A model generated the notes under the pieces. It was given only the letters and a program-made list of their open reading frames with translations. It made no database searches and was not told the origin of the DNA. The position numbers and the translations under genes were made by a program. Positions 8,112 through 16,597 of a DNA stretch of 60,396 bases are shown here, piece after piece. Positions within the stretch are counted from its first letter, which is position 1; each line of letters opens with the position of its first letter. This DNA is from Fusibacter ferrireducens (GTDB taxonomy: Bacteria; Bacillota; Clostridia; Peptostreptococcales; Acidaminobacteraceae): positions 1 through 60,396 of the forward strand of contig NZ_JADKNH010000021.1 of assembly GCF_015352425.1 (NCBI RefSeq). Direction: 5' to 3'.

Positions 8112-8248
8112 TACAGAGCATCATTTTTATATTGAAAGCGTCATTTTTCTTTACAATTTATTAACATATTAAAATATTATCACAGTCGTTAAAATTAATC
8201 AACAAGCTGTCTGACTATTCGTTTATATTCAATTTTATTCAAATTTAT

Positions 8249-9931
8249 TCACGATTGCTTACTTATCATTATCTTTTCTGCCACTTTTATGCCATCGACA
8301 CACGAACTTGTAATGCCGCCAGCATATCCTGCGCCCTCACCACATGGATACAATCCATTTATATTAACAGACTGTAAAGAAACACTATTCCTCAAAACTC
8401 TAACAGGCGATGAACTTCTAGATTCAACAGCAGTCAAAATAGCCCTCGGGTCATTAAAGCCTTTTATTTTATTGCCAAAACTCAAGATTGCATCTTTCAA
8501 AGCTTCTGTAATATAGGTAGGAAAGATTTCATCAAAATTACTCATCTGCGTTCCGGGTTGATATGTCGCGCTCATATGATCAAATGCTTCTTCATAAGAG
8601 ACCCCTAATGCACTGTAATACTTCCGGTTCTGTTGAATAAAATCCGTCTCACTTTGCCTTTCGCCAAGAAATGCACCTACAGTCATTACCGGAGCATTGT
8701 AATTCATACCACCGCACTTAAAAGCCCTTGCCTCCAACGCTCTCTGCCACTCTATGCCTTTTAGAACATCAGAGTATTGATCCGGATCAGCACCATAGTC
8801 CACAGGATCAATATTCACGAGCAAGGCACTATTGGCGTTGTATTCCGATCTAGAAAATTCGCTCATCCCGTTAACCACCAGACCATTCTCCTCTGATGCG
8901 GAGCCCACTACAGTTCCTCCAGGACACATACAAAACGAGTATACATTTCTACCATTACTACTCTTATGAGTCAGTTTATAATCTGCTGAACCCAATCTTT
9001 TGTTAGTGTGTGCCGTCCCATACTGTGAAGCATTGATCAAGATCTGTGGATGCTCAATTCTAACGCCCACTGCAAAAGGTTTCGCCTCCATTTGCACATT
9101 CATATCGCTTAAATGTTTGAAAAACGCCCTTGCGCTATGACCAATTGCAAGCACAACATGTTCCGTTTCAATGGTTCTATCCGTTGCCAACTTCAAATTA
9201 CGAACAACAACACCTTTTATATCTTGTGCCTCTAAAATAAGCTTTTCTGCTAAGTGACTGAAAAGTATTTCTCCACCCAACTTCAAGATTTCTTCACGTA
9301 TATTTTTGACAACATTCTTCAAGTGATCAGTTCCAATATGTGGTTTGTTTTTATAGCGAATCTCATCAGGGGCTCCAGCTTCAATTAATGTATCTATAAC
9401 AAACTCTATGCGATTGTCTTTAATTCTCGTTGTCAGTTTCCCATCTGAAAAAGTACCGGCGCCACCTTCTCCAAACTGTACATTCGAAAAGGGATTAAGA
9501 GTGCCATTATTCCAAAATGCATTTACACTTTTGGTTCTTGCTTCTACAGCTTCTCCCTGTTCAATGACAATTGGTTTCAAACCCGCCCTTGATAATACCA
9601 ATGCTGCAAAAATACCAGCCGGACCAAATCCAATCACAACTGGTCTTGAGGTTTGAGGCAATTCATTCAACCGAACGGCTTCATATGCCGGTTTGTAATT
9701 CTCTGGCGCTTTTGTATACCCTTTTTCTATCAGTCTTTTTTCTACGGTCGTTTCTACATCAATCGTATACGAAAATATAATTTCTTTTCTTGCGTCAATG
9801 GATTCTCTGATGACTTTAAAATCCACCAGTTCATTGGGTTTAAGTTTCAATTTATGTTCAATTTTTTTGATAATATTTGCATCATCAAACGCTTCATCTA
9901 ATCTAAACTTGACTTCATTAACTCTTATCAT
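8249..9931 (-). CDS. FAD-dependent oxidoreductase, COG2509-like
   Basis: A large flavoprotein of the uncharacterised FAD-dependent dehydrogenase family. Residues 1-95 form an N-terminal domain typical of this family. VVIGFGPAGIFAA near residues 98-110 is the Rossmann dinucleotide-binding motif, followed by an FGEGGAGTFSDGKL segment and a C-terminal PCGEGAGYAGG flavin-binding motif. Length 560 is usual. The substrate is unknown. It follows the small membrane protein by about 25 bp and may be in one operon with it and the GH18 gene. GAGG precedes the ATG. Confidence 0.85.
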   Translation of the reverse strand: MIRVNEVKFRLDEAFDDANIIKKIEHKLKLKPNELVDFKVIRESIDARKEIIFSYTIDVETTVEKRLIEKGYTKAPENYKPAYEAVRLNELPQTSRPVVIGFGPAGIFAALVLSRAGLKPIVIEQGEAVEARTKSVNAFWNNGTLNPFSNVQFGEGGAGTFSDGKLTTRIKDNRIEFVIDTLIEAGAPDEIRYKNKPHIGTDHLKNVVKNIREEILKLGGEILFSHLAEKLILEAQDIKGVVVRNLKLATDRTIETEHVVLAIGHSARAFFKHLSDMNVQMEAKPFAVGVRIEHPQILINASQYGTAHTNKRLGSADYKLTHKSSNGRNVYSFCMCPGGTVVGSASEENGLVVNGMSEFSRSEYNANSALLVNIDPVDYGADPDQYSDVLKGIEWQRALEARAFKCGGMNYNAPVMTVGAFLGERQSETDFIQQNRKYYSALGVSYEEAFDHMSATYQPGTQMSNFDEIFPTYITEALKDAILSFGNKIKGFNDPRAILTAVESRSSSPVRVLRNSVSLQSVNINGLYPCGEGAGYAGGITSSCVDGIKVAEKIMISKQS

Positions 9932-9956
9932 ATTATCAACCTCTTATCAACCTCGT

Positions 9957-10178
9957 TTATTCATGAGTCTCATTTTCATACAACTGTTCCTTTAAATCAA
10001 CCATTCCGAGTGCTTTAGCACGTTCGACGATCTCAGCGTCTGAAAGACGCATATGTGTTTGCCTGCTATTTTCATAACTGCCTAAGACCCCATAGCATAT
10101 CAATGAAATACCGATCATCAAAGCGATCCAATACTTAAAGAGTCTATTCAAATTTACAACAAGTCCTATTCGTTCCAT
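9957..10178 (-). CDS. Small membrane-anchored protein of unknown function
   Basis: The 73-residue product has a single hydrophobic helix at about residues 14-33, followed by a short polar domain with RLSDAEIVERAKALGM. A basic and amphipathic helix of this kind could bind a partner at the membrane. I do not recognise a named family. It begins 8 bp after the GH18 stop and ends 25 bp before the flavoprotein, so it is probably co-transcribed with both. Confidence 0.7.
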   Translation of the reverse strand: MERIGLVVNLNRLFKYWIALMIGISLICYGVLGSYENSRQTHMRLSDAEIVERAKALGMVDLKEQLYENETHE

Positions 10179-10186
10179 ATGGCCTC

Positions 10187-11956
10187 CTAATCTTGAATTT
10201 CATTGAGAAGAGCATCATAAACATACGGCACCTCAAACCCTCTTCTCCAACACGCTATCCCTTTTAAAGCCATCTTTTTCGCTAAAGATGCTTTTTTAGA
10301 TAGCGTCACTTCATTTTCTACCCATATCTTATGAATACTGTTTTCTTCAATATAAGACACATAGAATAAACCCTCTTGTTCATTCCATATTGGCTCTAAT
10401 GCCTTTTCTTCTATTAGGGCATTTTGTGCAATCATACTAATGGCTTCAGATGAAACATTGACCTTATTGGCCTCATCATTTGACAAGCTCTCGGTCCAAA
10501 TTCTCGTGTAAAACGGCAATCCCATAACAACTTTACGGTTTGGCACTATTTCTATAATTTTTTTCATACTATCTTCTACCCAATCATAAGAAGATACAGG
10601 ACCACTTATCGGACTTGAAGCCCAATGTTCATCATATGTCATAATGACCAAATAATCAACAATTTTTCCAAGCATGCGCCTATCAAAACATTTTGACCAG
10701 TTATCACTTCCATTCATAACCGTTACATCCATAGATAAAACGATTCCAAATGCATTACATTGCCAAGCGAGTTCATTCACGAAATGAGATAGTATGGCCT
10801 TATCTGCTAAATAGATATTCTCAAAATCAAGGTTAATCCCATCTATATTGTATTTTAGGCACAAGTTTACAAGTTGTTCGATAAAACGTTTTTTACCTGA
10901 ATATGACGTCAAAAGCTCATGCGTTAAATCTGGATCGAACGCATTTGTTGCCAATATCCAAGTATTTAAATTATTGCGCTTACTCCAATCGAGATAATCT
11001 GTCGATATTTTTTCAGTTATATCACCTTGAGCCGTCTTAAGCTCTATCCATGTTGGTGAAACAACATTTACGCCATTCATCTTTGGAATATTAGCTGTAT
11101 TAGGATTTTTTGAATACACGGCTTCCCACACTAAAAAAATAGGGCCTTCTATCAACTGCTTGTCGAGATAAAAATCTTCCGTTTTATACTTATAAGTATT
11201 TACATCCACTGAATCCGTCAACTGGTTTCTGAGTCCGTAACCGATTGTCCTACCATTATATATAATTGATATCTCTGAATTGATATCATATGATACAATT
11301 TGATCTTTAGGCCCAATCCGATCTACAACGACAAGGGGCTTTCTTATATCTCCTATTGTCGGGTACGGTTTGAACAATTGAGATTTTTTTAACTTGTCAG
11401 CACTTTCAAAGATGTAAGACTTATTTTTAACTTGTTTCACTTGATATTGAATGGCGTCGAAAGTGACCACATGAGTTTGCTGATCTTCACTGGCGGTTAT
11501 GTGAATCCCAATTTGATCAAATCCATCCAATGTATTTAAGGCATCTGCAGCAATATATATTTCATCTTTTATACCCTTTATCTCTATCTTTTCCGATCTA
11601 TTTTCACCATTTAAGGTGACTGTACCATTGGCGTTCACAACTAAAAGATGTCCATTCCAAATCAGAGATAAAACACCTTCTGATGCATCATATTGATAAG
11701 TCGCATCGACTTCTTTTAACCACTCCAAATTGATAAACTTTGGTGAACTCACAAGGAATGGTGCTGTATCCGTATAAATTTGGTCCACCCCTAAAAAATA
11801 AACTGCAGGTGCGTTGCTTTCTATTTCTACCTTTTGAAAATGATCACTTAGCCAATGTCTAAATTGAATATTCTTTTCAATACTAAAGGTTATGTATACC
11901 ATAAACAAAAGTGATATTGCAAAGATAATTGCAAGTACGTTGAATACTTTTTTCAT
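10187..11956 (-). CDS. Membrane-anchored glycoside hydrolase family 18 protein, spore-type
   Basis: A signal anchor (residues 4-25) exports the protein. Residues about 45-180 resemble the copper-amine-oxidase N-terminal-like stalk found in clostridial envelope proteins. The GH18 barrel runs from about residue 270 to the end. The catalytic signature DGINLDFE (372-379) is intact, with Glu379 as the acid. VIMTYDEHW and the terminal WRRGFE segment are typical of the YaaH/YdhD-like chitinase fold that acts on peptidoglycan, often in spore germination. That role is inferred from the family. The upstream region holds the DnaA-box cluster. Confidence 0.82.
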   Translation of the reverse strand: MKKVFNVLAIIFAISLLFMVYITFSIEKNIQFRHWLSDHFQKVEIESNAPAVYFLGVDQIYTDTAPFLVSSPKFINLEWLKEVDATYQYDASEGVLSLIWNGHLLVVNANGTVTLNGENRSEKIEIKGIKDEIYIAADALNTLDGFDQIGIHITASEDQQTHVVTFDAIQYQVKQVKNKSYIFESADKLKKSQLFKPYPTIGDIRKPLVVVDRIGPKDQIVSYDINSEISIIYNGRTIGYGLRNQLTDSVDVNTYKYKTEDFYLDKQLIEGPIFLVWEAVYSKNPNTANIPKMNGVNVVSPTWIELKTAQGDITEKISTDYLDWSKRNNLNTWILATNAFDPDLTHELLTSYSGKKRFIEQLVNLCLKYNIDGINLDFENIYLADKAILSHFVNELAWQCNAFGIVLSMDVTVMNGSDNWSKCFDRRMLGKIVDYLVIMTYDEHWASSPISGPVSSYDWVEDSMKKIIEIVPNRKVVMGLPFYTRIWTESLSNDEANKVNVSSEAISMIAQNALIEEKALEPIWNEQEGLFYVSYIEENSIHKIWVENEVTLSKKASLAKKMALKGIACWRRGFEVPYVYDALLNEIQD

Positions 11957-11984
11957 AATTCAGTCTCCTCTCTTCTTTTCCAGT

Positions 11985-12226
11985 TTATCCACAATATATT
12001 GACACAATCCCTTTTTAGAACATTGAATTCTGGGGATAATTAAGCCGTGCTTTTCGGTTCTCTGTCTATTCTATAAGTTTTATCCACAATATCCACATTT
12101 AATCCCCAACTTTCAATCCTTTCTCTCGTTTTATGTCCACTATTCATCCACAATAATTTTTCAAGTTTTCCTCAGCCTCTACCAGTTATCAAGTATTTTT
12201 TTAAAGTTATCCAGTCGTTATCCACA
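11985..12226 (+). repeat. Cluster of DnaA boxes
   Basis: Three perfect TTATCCACA 9-mers, all on the plus strand, lie at 11985-11993, 12080-12088 and 12218-12226. Near-matches are ATATCCACA (12089-12097, abutting the second), TCATCCACA (12144-12152) and TTATCCCCA on the minus strand (12031-12039). TTATCCAGT at 12207 is weaker. No dnaA or dnaN is nearby, so this is more likely a DnaA-binding or titration locus than oriC itself. The 360-bp gap between flanking genes contains nothing else evident. Confidence 0.7.
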
Positions 12227-12318
12227 GTTCTATTATAGCATAGGATTAAAAAAGCAAACCCTTCTATGCATTTTAGAAAGACGACTCATATGAAAAAAGC
12301 TTCTTATCACATTTTGTT

Positions 12319-12999
12319 TTAAATTTCACTCTTTTTAAAATTGCGAATTTGAATTCTCGTTCTCAACGTCCTGACTGCGAACAGTGCAGCGCTCATCAAT
12401 AATGCCCATGACTCTAATTTAACCATATCCATACTTAAAATATGATCATGTGTCATATTTTGTCTTAAATAGTAGGAAACCACTACGCTTACTATGACAT
12501 ATGATAGTAAATAGAGCACGATGTAGATCACCATACTTTTTTTGTTAAAGGCATATTTATGGCTGGCAAAAGAACCTATGCCACCGCCAAAAGCACCTGC
12601 TAATAACAAGCTAAAACTTCTAGGGGTGACATAATATATCCCCCTTTCTACATAATGATCTATTGAAGGCGTCAAATGTCCAAAAAAATAAATCAAAGGT
12701 ACGATAATTGAGACCGACATACCAATGATAAATAGAATCTCTACGATCATATCGATCGGTTTCTTTCTGGGACAATTTTCAATTAAGTCATCGCTAAACG
12801 CCTTATAATCACTGCCGATTACTGCCTCAGGATCTTCCCCACGCTTCTGATTCTCCAAAAGCATTCCTGCTAAGTCCAATCTTATTTCTTTCCAAACAAT
12901 TGTATTTACACCGTTGGCATAGATGTAATTAACAACTTTTCCTAAGATGTTTTTGTTTTCTCTATTGAGTTGTCTTCTAATGCGACTTATTTCCCTCAT
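12319..12999 (-). CDS. PadR-associated membrane protein with a HAAS/DUF1048-like N-terminal domain
   Basis: Residues 1-75 form a helical cytoplasmic domain with GMLLENQKRGEDPEAVIG, like the helical domains of proteins encoded next to PadR regulators (HAAS, DUF1048 or DUF1700 type). About four membrane helices follow (roughly 85-107, 127-147, 155-178 and 193-210) and a basic tail. The function of such proteins is unknown, though many act in envelope or sensing roles. It overlaps the PadR gene by 4 bp and is regulated with it. Family assignment is by general resemblance only. Confidence 0.6.
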   Translation of the reverse strand: MREISRIRRQLNRENKNILGKVVNYIYANGVNTIVWKEIRLDLAGMLLENQKRGEDPEAVIGSDYKAFSDDLIENCPRKKPIDMIVEILFIIGMSVSIIVPLIYFFGHLTPSIDHYVERGIYYVTPRSFSLLLAGAFGGGIGSFASHKYAFNKKSMVIYIVLYLLSYVIVSVVVSYYLRQNMTHDHILSMDMVKLESWALLMSAALFAVRTLRTRIQIRNFKKSEI

Positions 13000-13319
13000 C
13001 TATTTCCTCCTCTCAAAGCATCTACACTATTTCTTAATTGTTCCCATTCTGCAAGAAAAGACGCTCTTTCCTTTTCACCTTTTTCACTTAAAGTATAGTA
13101 CTTTCTCTTTGGCCCTAAGGGGGAACATTTCAATTCCGATAATAGAATTTCCTGTTTCTCCAATCTAATAAGCAAAGGATATATAGTGCCCTCCGTAATT
13201 TCTGAAAATCCATATTTTTTCAAAATCTCCAGTATGCCATATCCATATGTATTCTGATTATGGATAATTTCAAGTATACATCCTTCTAAAATGCCTTTTA
13301 GCATTTGTGTTTTATCCAA
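12996..13319 (-). CDS. PadR-family transcriptional regulator
   Basis: A 107-residue winged-helix protein of the short PadR type. The pattern LEIIHNQNTYGYGILEILKK, then EGTIYPLLIRLEKQ and KRKYYTLSEKG, gives the helix-turn-helix and wing. Proteins of this group usually repress their own operon and a linked membrane protein gene. The promoter upstream carries a perfect palindrome over the -10 region, consistent with autorepression. The inducer is unknown. Confidence 0.9.
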   Translation of the reverse strand: MDKTQMLKGILEGCILEIIHNQNTYGYGILEILKKYGFSEITEGTIYPLLIRLEKQEILLSELKCSPLGPKRKYYTLSEKGEKERASFLAEWEQLRNSVDALRGGNR

Positions 13320-13359
13320 AATACGCTACACCTCCACTTATTAGAATACATAACTTTTA

Positions 13360-13380
13360 CTACATTGTAATACAAGGTAG
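13360..13380. promoter_or_regulatory. Palindromic operator of the first PadR operon
   Basis: CTACnTTGTA-A-TACAAnGTAG is a symmetric 21-bp site with every defined pair matching. It covers the -10 box and part of the spacer of the promoter. Confidence 0.75.
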
Positions 13381-13392
13381 ATGCTGCGTCAA
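13364..13392 (-). promoter_or_regulatory. Promoter of the first PadR operon
   Basis: Minus-strand TTGACG (13387-13392), 17-bp spacer, TACAAT (13364-13369). The -10 lies inside the palindrome, so a bound repressor would exclude RNA polymerase. Confidence 0.7.
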
Positions 13393-13433
13393 GTTAACTT
13401 ATTTTTACAATTTAGAAGGACTGAAATATATAG

Positions 13434-13496
13434 AAAAAGAGGTGCAAACTAAATCAGATTCTTTTTAAATCTGTTCTTTGAGCGCTCCTCTTTTTT
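13434..13496. terminator. Terminator downstream of the DUF2889 gene
   Basis: A long interrupted stem pairs AAAAAGAGGTGC with GCTCCTCTTTTTT and contains an inner CAGATT/AATCTG pair. T-runs lie on both strands. Confidence 0.65.
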
Positions 13497-13540
13497 AATT
13501 ACCACTATCGCATTACAATCATCATTGATGTGATATTACC

Positions 13541-13984
13541 CTACCCCAGCATGGTGTGGGCAATGCAGTCATTTTTGAGATCTGTCCGAACCATATTCTC
13601 CCACTGTTCATATGATATCTTCCCGGTTTTTATCATGTGAGGATAATAATAATATATAATTCCAGGAATAGATATATTCAACAGTGACATAATATTAGGA
13701 CAACCTTTGGCACCCATAAATAGGGTCATCATTTGTCTTGAGAAATTGGAGTCAATTTTTGTTCCAATCATTTTTGAAGCAAGTCTTTCCACCATTCTAC
13801 AGTGCTCTAAAGGATATCTTTTAAATGTAATTTCAGCATCAGTTAACGTCATTGCTCGCATATCTACTTCCACTTGAACTTCAATCTCATGATCATCATC
13901 TGCTAACTGCGTCTTTACCAGCCATTTTTCATGCTCCTTTTCATAATAATCCACCTTAAAATTTCTACTCGTTACTTTCTCCAT
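13541..13984 (-). CDS. DUF2889-like protein
   Basis: A soluble 147-residue protein. The segment AMTLTDAEITFKRYPLEHC and a later GCPNIMSLLN resemble the DUF2889 family, where the second cysteine-containing motif normally reads GCTHL; here His is replaced by Asn. The function is unknown. GAGGAG lies nine bases before the ATG. It is downstream of a second PadR gene, and a 34-bp palindrome lies immediately in front, so that regulator probably controls it. Confidence 0.65.
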   Translation of the reverse strand: MEKVTSRNFKVDYYEKEHEKWLVKTQLADDDHEIEVQVEVDMRAMTLTDAEITFKRYPLEHCRMVERLASKMIGTKIDSNFSRQMMTLFMGAKGCPNIMSLLNISIPGIIYYYYPHMIKTGKISYEQWENMVRTDLKNDCIAHTMLG

Positions 13985-14057
13985 ACTTTTATGCTCCTCT
14001 CTACATATCCCATATAGGGGATCTACTATTGCTCGAATATTTGGCTAATGTTCTAGC

Positions 14058-14091
14058 TTCAGAGTATACTCAGTACTGAGTATACTCTGAA
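14058..14091. promoter_or_regulatory. 34-bp perfect palindrome, operator of the second PadR regulator
   Basis: Each half reads TTCAGAGTATACTCAGT and the match is perfect over 34 bp. The core ATACTCAG..CTGAGTAT recurs before the PadR gene. It has no T-run, so it is an operator and not a terminator, and lies between padR and the DUF2889 gene. Confidence 0.8.
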
Positions 14092-14102
14092 AATTAAAGG
14101 GA

Positions 14103-14636
14103 TTATATTTTTAATCCCTTTAAAACTGAGTTAAGCCATGAATATTCTGCTTCAAGATGACAAATATGGTGATCAAAGATCAGCTCTGCGCATTTTTGCC
14201 CCTGATCATCGATATGTGCCATCGAAGTTATTTTATGGTTTTTTATCTGCTCAATTTTGATACCTAAATCATTTTTCTTCTTTTCGAGCTTACTGAACAG
14301 TACACTCTGATCTGCCTGATCACTGTAAAACAATACACCATCTATTGCAAATTCTGGAGAATATTCTTCCTCTAGCATTTGATTATAGAGTACATCATAA
14401 TAATTAATGCCTTTTTCAGTAATTGTATAAATAAACTTCTCTGGCCTGTTGCCCTCTTTGTCCATTGACCTACTGATATACGCCTGCTCATCTAACTTCT
14501 GTAAGTGGTAATAGAGCGTAGGCAGCTTAATCTTTGCAAAATCTGAGATGCGTTCTTCTATCAACTGCATTAATTTATAACCATGCTGTGGACCATAACG
14601 CAATAATAGGCCCAATATATAAAATGGCACTTTCAT
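14103..14636 (-). CDS. PadR-family transcriptional regulator, long type
   Basis: The N-terminal winged helix (GPQHGYKLMQLIEERI, LPTLYYHLQKLDEQ) is followed from about residue 95 by a helical C-terminal dimerisation domain, as in the PadR/AphA group (177 residues here). It is likely a repressor binding the two palindromes 14058-14091 and 14661-14680. The start may instead be a GTG at 14630, which has AAGG six bases upstream, giving MPFYILGLL. Its ligand is unknown, though PadR relatives often sense phenolic or toxic compounds. Confidence 0.88.
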   Translation of the reverse strand: MKVPFYILGLLLRYGPQHGYKLMQLIEERISDFAKIKLPTLYYHLQKLDEQAYISRSMDKEGNRPEKFIYTITEKGINYYDVLYNQMLEEEYSPEFAIDGVLFYSDQADQSVLFSKLEKKKNDLGIKIEQIKNHKITSMAHIDDQGQKCAELIFDHHICHLEAEYSWLNSVLKGLKI

Positions 14637-14660
14637 CCTTAGATTCTATCTCCTCTCCAG

Positions 14661-14680
14661 TATACTCAGTGCTGAGTATA
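14661..14680. promoter_or_regulatory. Operator of the second PadR gene
   Basis: TATACTCAG-TG-CTGAGTATA, a symmetric 20-bp site sharing its core with the 14058-14091 palindrome. It directly abuts and partly overlaps the -10 box. Confidence 0.78.
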
Positions 14681-14708
14681 TTTTATCGTACGACAATCCC
14701 TTTGTCAA
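14680..14708 (-). promoter_or_regulatory. Promoter of the second PadR gene
   Basis: Minus-strand TTGACA (14703-14708), 17-bp spacer, TAAAAT (14680-14685), with the operator immediately downstream. Confidence 0.7.
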
Positions 14709-14769
14709 ATGTAGATTGATTTTTCCTCTATATTTTATGAAATAATGATCTATGAAATTTATGACGTAT

Positions 14770-14803
14770 AAAAGCCTTGCAAATATAATTTCGCAAGGCT
14801 TTT
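14770..14803. terminator. Terminator after rpsI
   Basis: AAAAGCCTTGC and GCAAGGCTTTT form an 11-bp perfect stem around a 12-base loop, with T-runs on both sides. Confidence 0.9.
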
Positions 14804-14826
14804 GGTATACTTTGTATAATGAATCT

Positions 14827-15222
14827 CTATCTTTTCGAGAACTGAGGTGCTCTTCTCGCAGCTTTAAGACCATATTTCTTTCTTTCTTTCATTCTTGGAT
14901 CTCTTGTTAAGAATCCAGCGGATTTCAAAGTAGATCTAAATTCTGGATCAACTTGTAATAATGCTCTTGAAAGACCATGTCTCACTGCACCAGCTTGTCC
15001 AGTAAAACCACCACCTTCAACACTAACAATAACATCATATTTTCCAGTTGTTTTTGTTAAGTCTAAAGGTCTTTGAACTTCTCTTCTCAATATTTCGTAA
15101 TCAAAGTATTGATCAAGTGTTTGTCCGTTTACAATATATTTGCCTGTACCAGGTAATAATCTAACTCTAGCGATTGAAGTTTTTCTTCTACCTGTACCTC
15201 GATATTGAATCGTCTTAGTCAT
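14827..15222 (-). CDS. rpsI: 30S ribosomal protein S9
   Basis: The 131-residue protein begins with [14 protein letters not shown] and ends in the conserved SKR tail that reaches the P-site tRNA. It follows rplM by 11 bp, the usual L13-S9 pair, which shares one leader and promoter. A strong terminator follows. Confidence 0.98.
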   Translation of the reverse strand: MTKTIQYRGTGRRKTSIARVRLLPGTGKYIVNGQTLDQYFDYEILRREVQRPLDLTKTTGKYDVIVSVEGGGFTGQAGAVRHGLSRALLQVDPEFRSTLKSAGFLTRDPRMKERKKYGLKAARRAPQFSKR

Positions 15223-15233
15223 CAGCTACCCTC

Positions 15234-15668
15234 CTACAGATTTAATTCAAGTACTTCAGGTTTTTGAGCTTCATGTTTGTGCTCTGGGCCTGCATATACT
15301 TTTAATTTTGTGTACATTGCACTACCTAGTGAGTTATGTGGTAACATCCCTTTGATAGCTGCTTCAACAACTGTCTCTGGTTTATTTTGCAACATATCTC
15401 TGTATGTTCTTTCTTTCAAATGACCGATATATCCTGTATGCCATCTGAACATTTTTTGATCCAACTTCTTACCTGTTAATCTAACTTTCTCTGCATTGAC
15501 TATTATTACAAAATCTCCTGTGTCAACATGAGGAGTATAAATTGGTTTATGTTTACCTCTTAGGATTTTAGCAACTTCAGATGCTAATCTTCCTAATGTT
15601 TTACCGTCAGCGTCAACTACATACCACTTTCTTTCGATTTCCAGTGGTTTTGCAACATAAGACTTCAT
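15234..15668 (-). CDS. rplM: 50S ribosomal protein L13
   Basis: An early assembly protein of the large subunit, 144 residues. The conserved [18 protein letters not shown] and [11 protein letters not shown] segments are present. AAGGAGG lies six bases before the start. Expression probably depends on the leader upstream, a known autoregulatory structure of rplM-rpsI in Firmicutes. Confidence 0.98.
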   Translation of the reverse strand: MKSYVAKPLEIERKWYVVDADGKTLGRLASEVAKILRGKHKPIYTPHVDTGDFVIIVNAEKVRLTGKKLDQKMFRWHTGYIGHLKERTYRDMLQNKPETVVEAAIKGMLPHNSLGSAMYTKLKVYAGPEHKHEAQKPEVLELNL

Positions 15669-15674
15669 CGAATG

Positions 15675-15766
15675 ACCTCCTTGAATTTATTTCACCATTT
15701 ATATCTTAAAACCCGGGGCAGGATTTTATCGATCGTATTTGAGTCTGTTACTTAGCAGACCACAAC
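15675..15766 (-). promoter_or_regulatory. Candidate L13 leader RNA
   Basis: The about 95-nt 5' leader of rplM has a hairpin GTCTG..CAGAC and a conserved-looking AATCCTGCCCCGGGTTTTAAG segment. In Firmicutes such leaders bind L13 and repress rplM-rpsI. The match to the L13 leader family is from memory and needs a covariance search. Confidence 0.5.
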
Positions 15767-15768
15767 CT

Positions 15769-15797
15769 ATTGTATAGCATCTCATCCGCACTGTCAA
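15769..15797 (-). promoter_or_regulatory. Promoter of rplM-rpsI
   Basis: TTGACA (15792-15797), 17-bp spacer, TACAAT (15769-15774) on the minus strand; near consensus. Confidence 0.8.
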
Positions 15798-15833
15798 TAG
15801 ATTTTGCATTATTTATTATCTTTTTTATGCATA

Positions 15834-16586
15834 TTAGAATATACGTTGACCGTAATCTACATTCATCAAATACAGTCCGCTTGCAGGGGCTGTATACTTT
15901 GCATTGGAGCGATCACCACTCCTGATTATTGCAGGCATTTCATCCGGTTTTATTTTATGATATCCAACTTGTATAAGGCTTCCCATGATGATTCGGATCA
16001 TATTATAGAGAAACCCACTACCAGAAATGGTGAAAATATATTCATTTCTGTCCTTTTCAAGTGAGAAACGATTAATCGTCCTCACAGTATTTTTTATCTT
16101 GCTTCCAGATGCCATAAAAGTTTTAAAATCATGGGTGCCGATAAAAAAAGTCATGGCAACCTTTATGGCTTCAAAGTCAAGCGGCTTATCCAAATGGTGT
16201 ACATAATTGGCTCTAAGGGGATTAGCTTCAGGACTTTGATCAATTATATACTGATAGGTTTTGCCAGTTGCATCATATCTTGCATGAAATGCATCTGGCA
16301 CAGCCACGATCTTATCAATATGAATAGAAGATGGCAAAGCTCTGTTGAGTGCATACTTTAGTTGATCTCCTGCGATGTGCGTTTTCAGATTAAATGAGGC
16401 TGTCTGCCCCTTAATGCTGTGGACACCTGCATCAGTACGCCCTGCACCGTGGATGCAAATCGCTTCATTTAGCAATTTTTCCAAAGCACTTTCAATGGTT
16501 CCTTGAATACTCATGTCCTGAGATTGTCTTTGCCATCCTCTATATGCTGAACCATCATAGCTTATAACCATCAACATATTTTTCAC
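15834..16586 (-). CDS. truA: tRNA pseudouridine(38-40) synthase
   Basis: Modifies the anticodon stem of tRNAs. GAGRTDAGVHS contains the catalytic aspartate of the TruA family. The frame extends to 16613, but GGAGA stands six bases before a GTG at 16586, giving MKNMLMVISYDG and 250 residues. It starts 11 bp after the end of ecfT, as in many Clostridia where truA follows the ECF genes. Confidence 0.95.
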   Translation of the reverse strand: MKNMLMVISYDGSAYRGWQRQSQDMSIQGTIESALEKLLNEAICIHGAGRTDAGVHSIKGQTASFNLKTHIAGDQLKYALNRALPSSIHIDKIVAVPDAFHARYDATGKTYQYIIDQSPEANPLRANYVHHLDKPLDFEAIKVAMTFFIGTHDFKTFMASGSKIKNTVRTINRFSLEKDRNEYIFTISGSGFLYNMIRIIMGSLIQVGYHKIKPDEMPAIIRSGDRSNAKYTAPASGLYLMNVDYGQRIF

Positions 16587-16597
16587 TAAAATCTCCT

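Noticed and set aside
11985-12226. Chromosomal replication origin oriC
   Set aside because: DnaA boxes are present, but no dnaA, dnaN, rpmH or gidA is adjacent and no clear AT-rich unwinding element with DnaA-trios was made out. Reported as a DnaA-box cluster.
14058-14091. Transcription terminator for the second padR
   Set aside because: The stem is perfect but has no U-tract, and its core is repeated at the padR promoter. It fits an operator.
14646-14873. 75-codon minus-strand frame between rpsI and padR
   Set aside because: It covers the rpsI terminator and 3' end and the padR promoter and operator, and has no coding signature.
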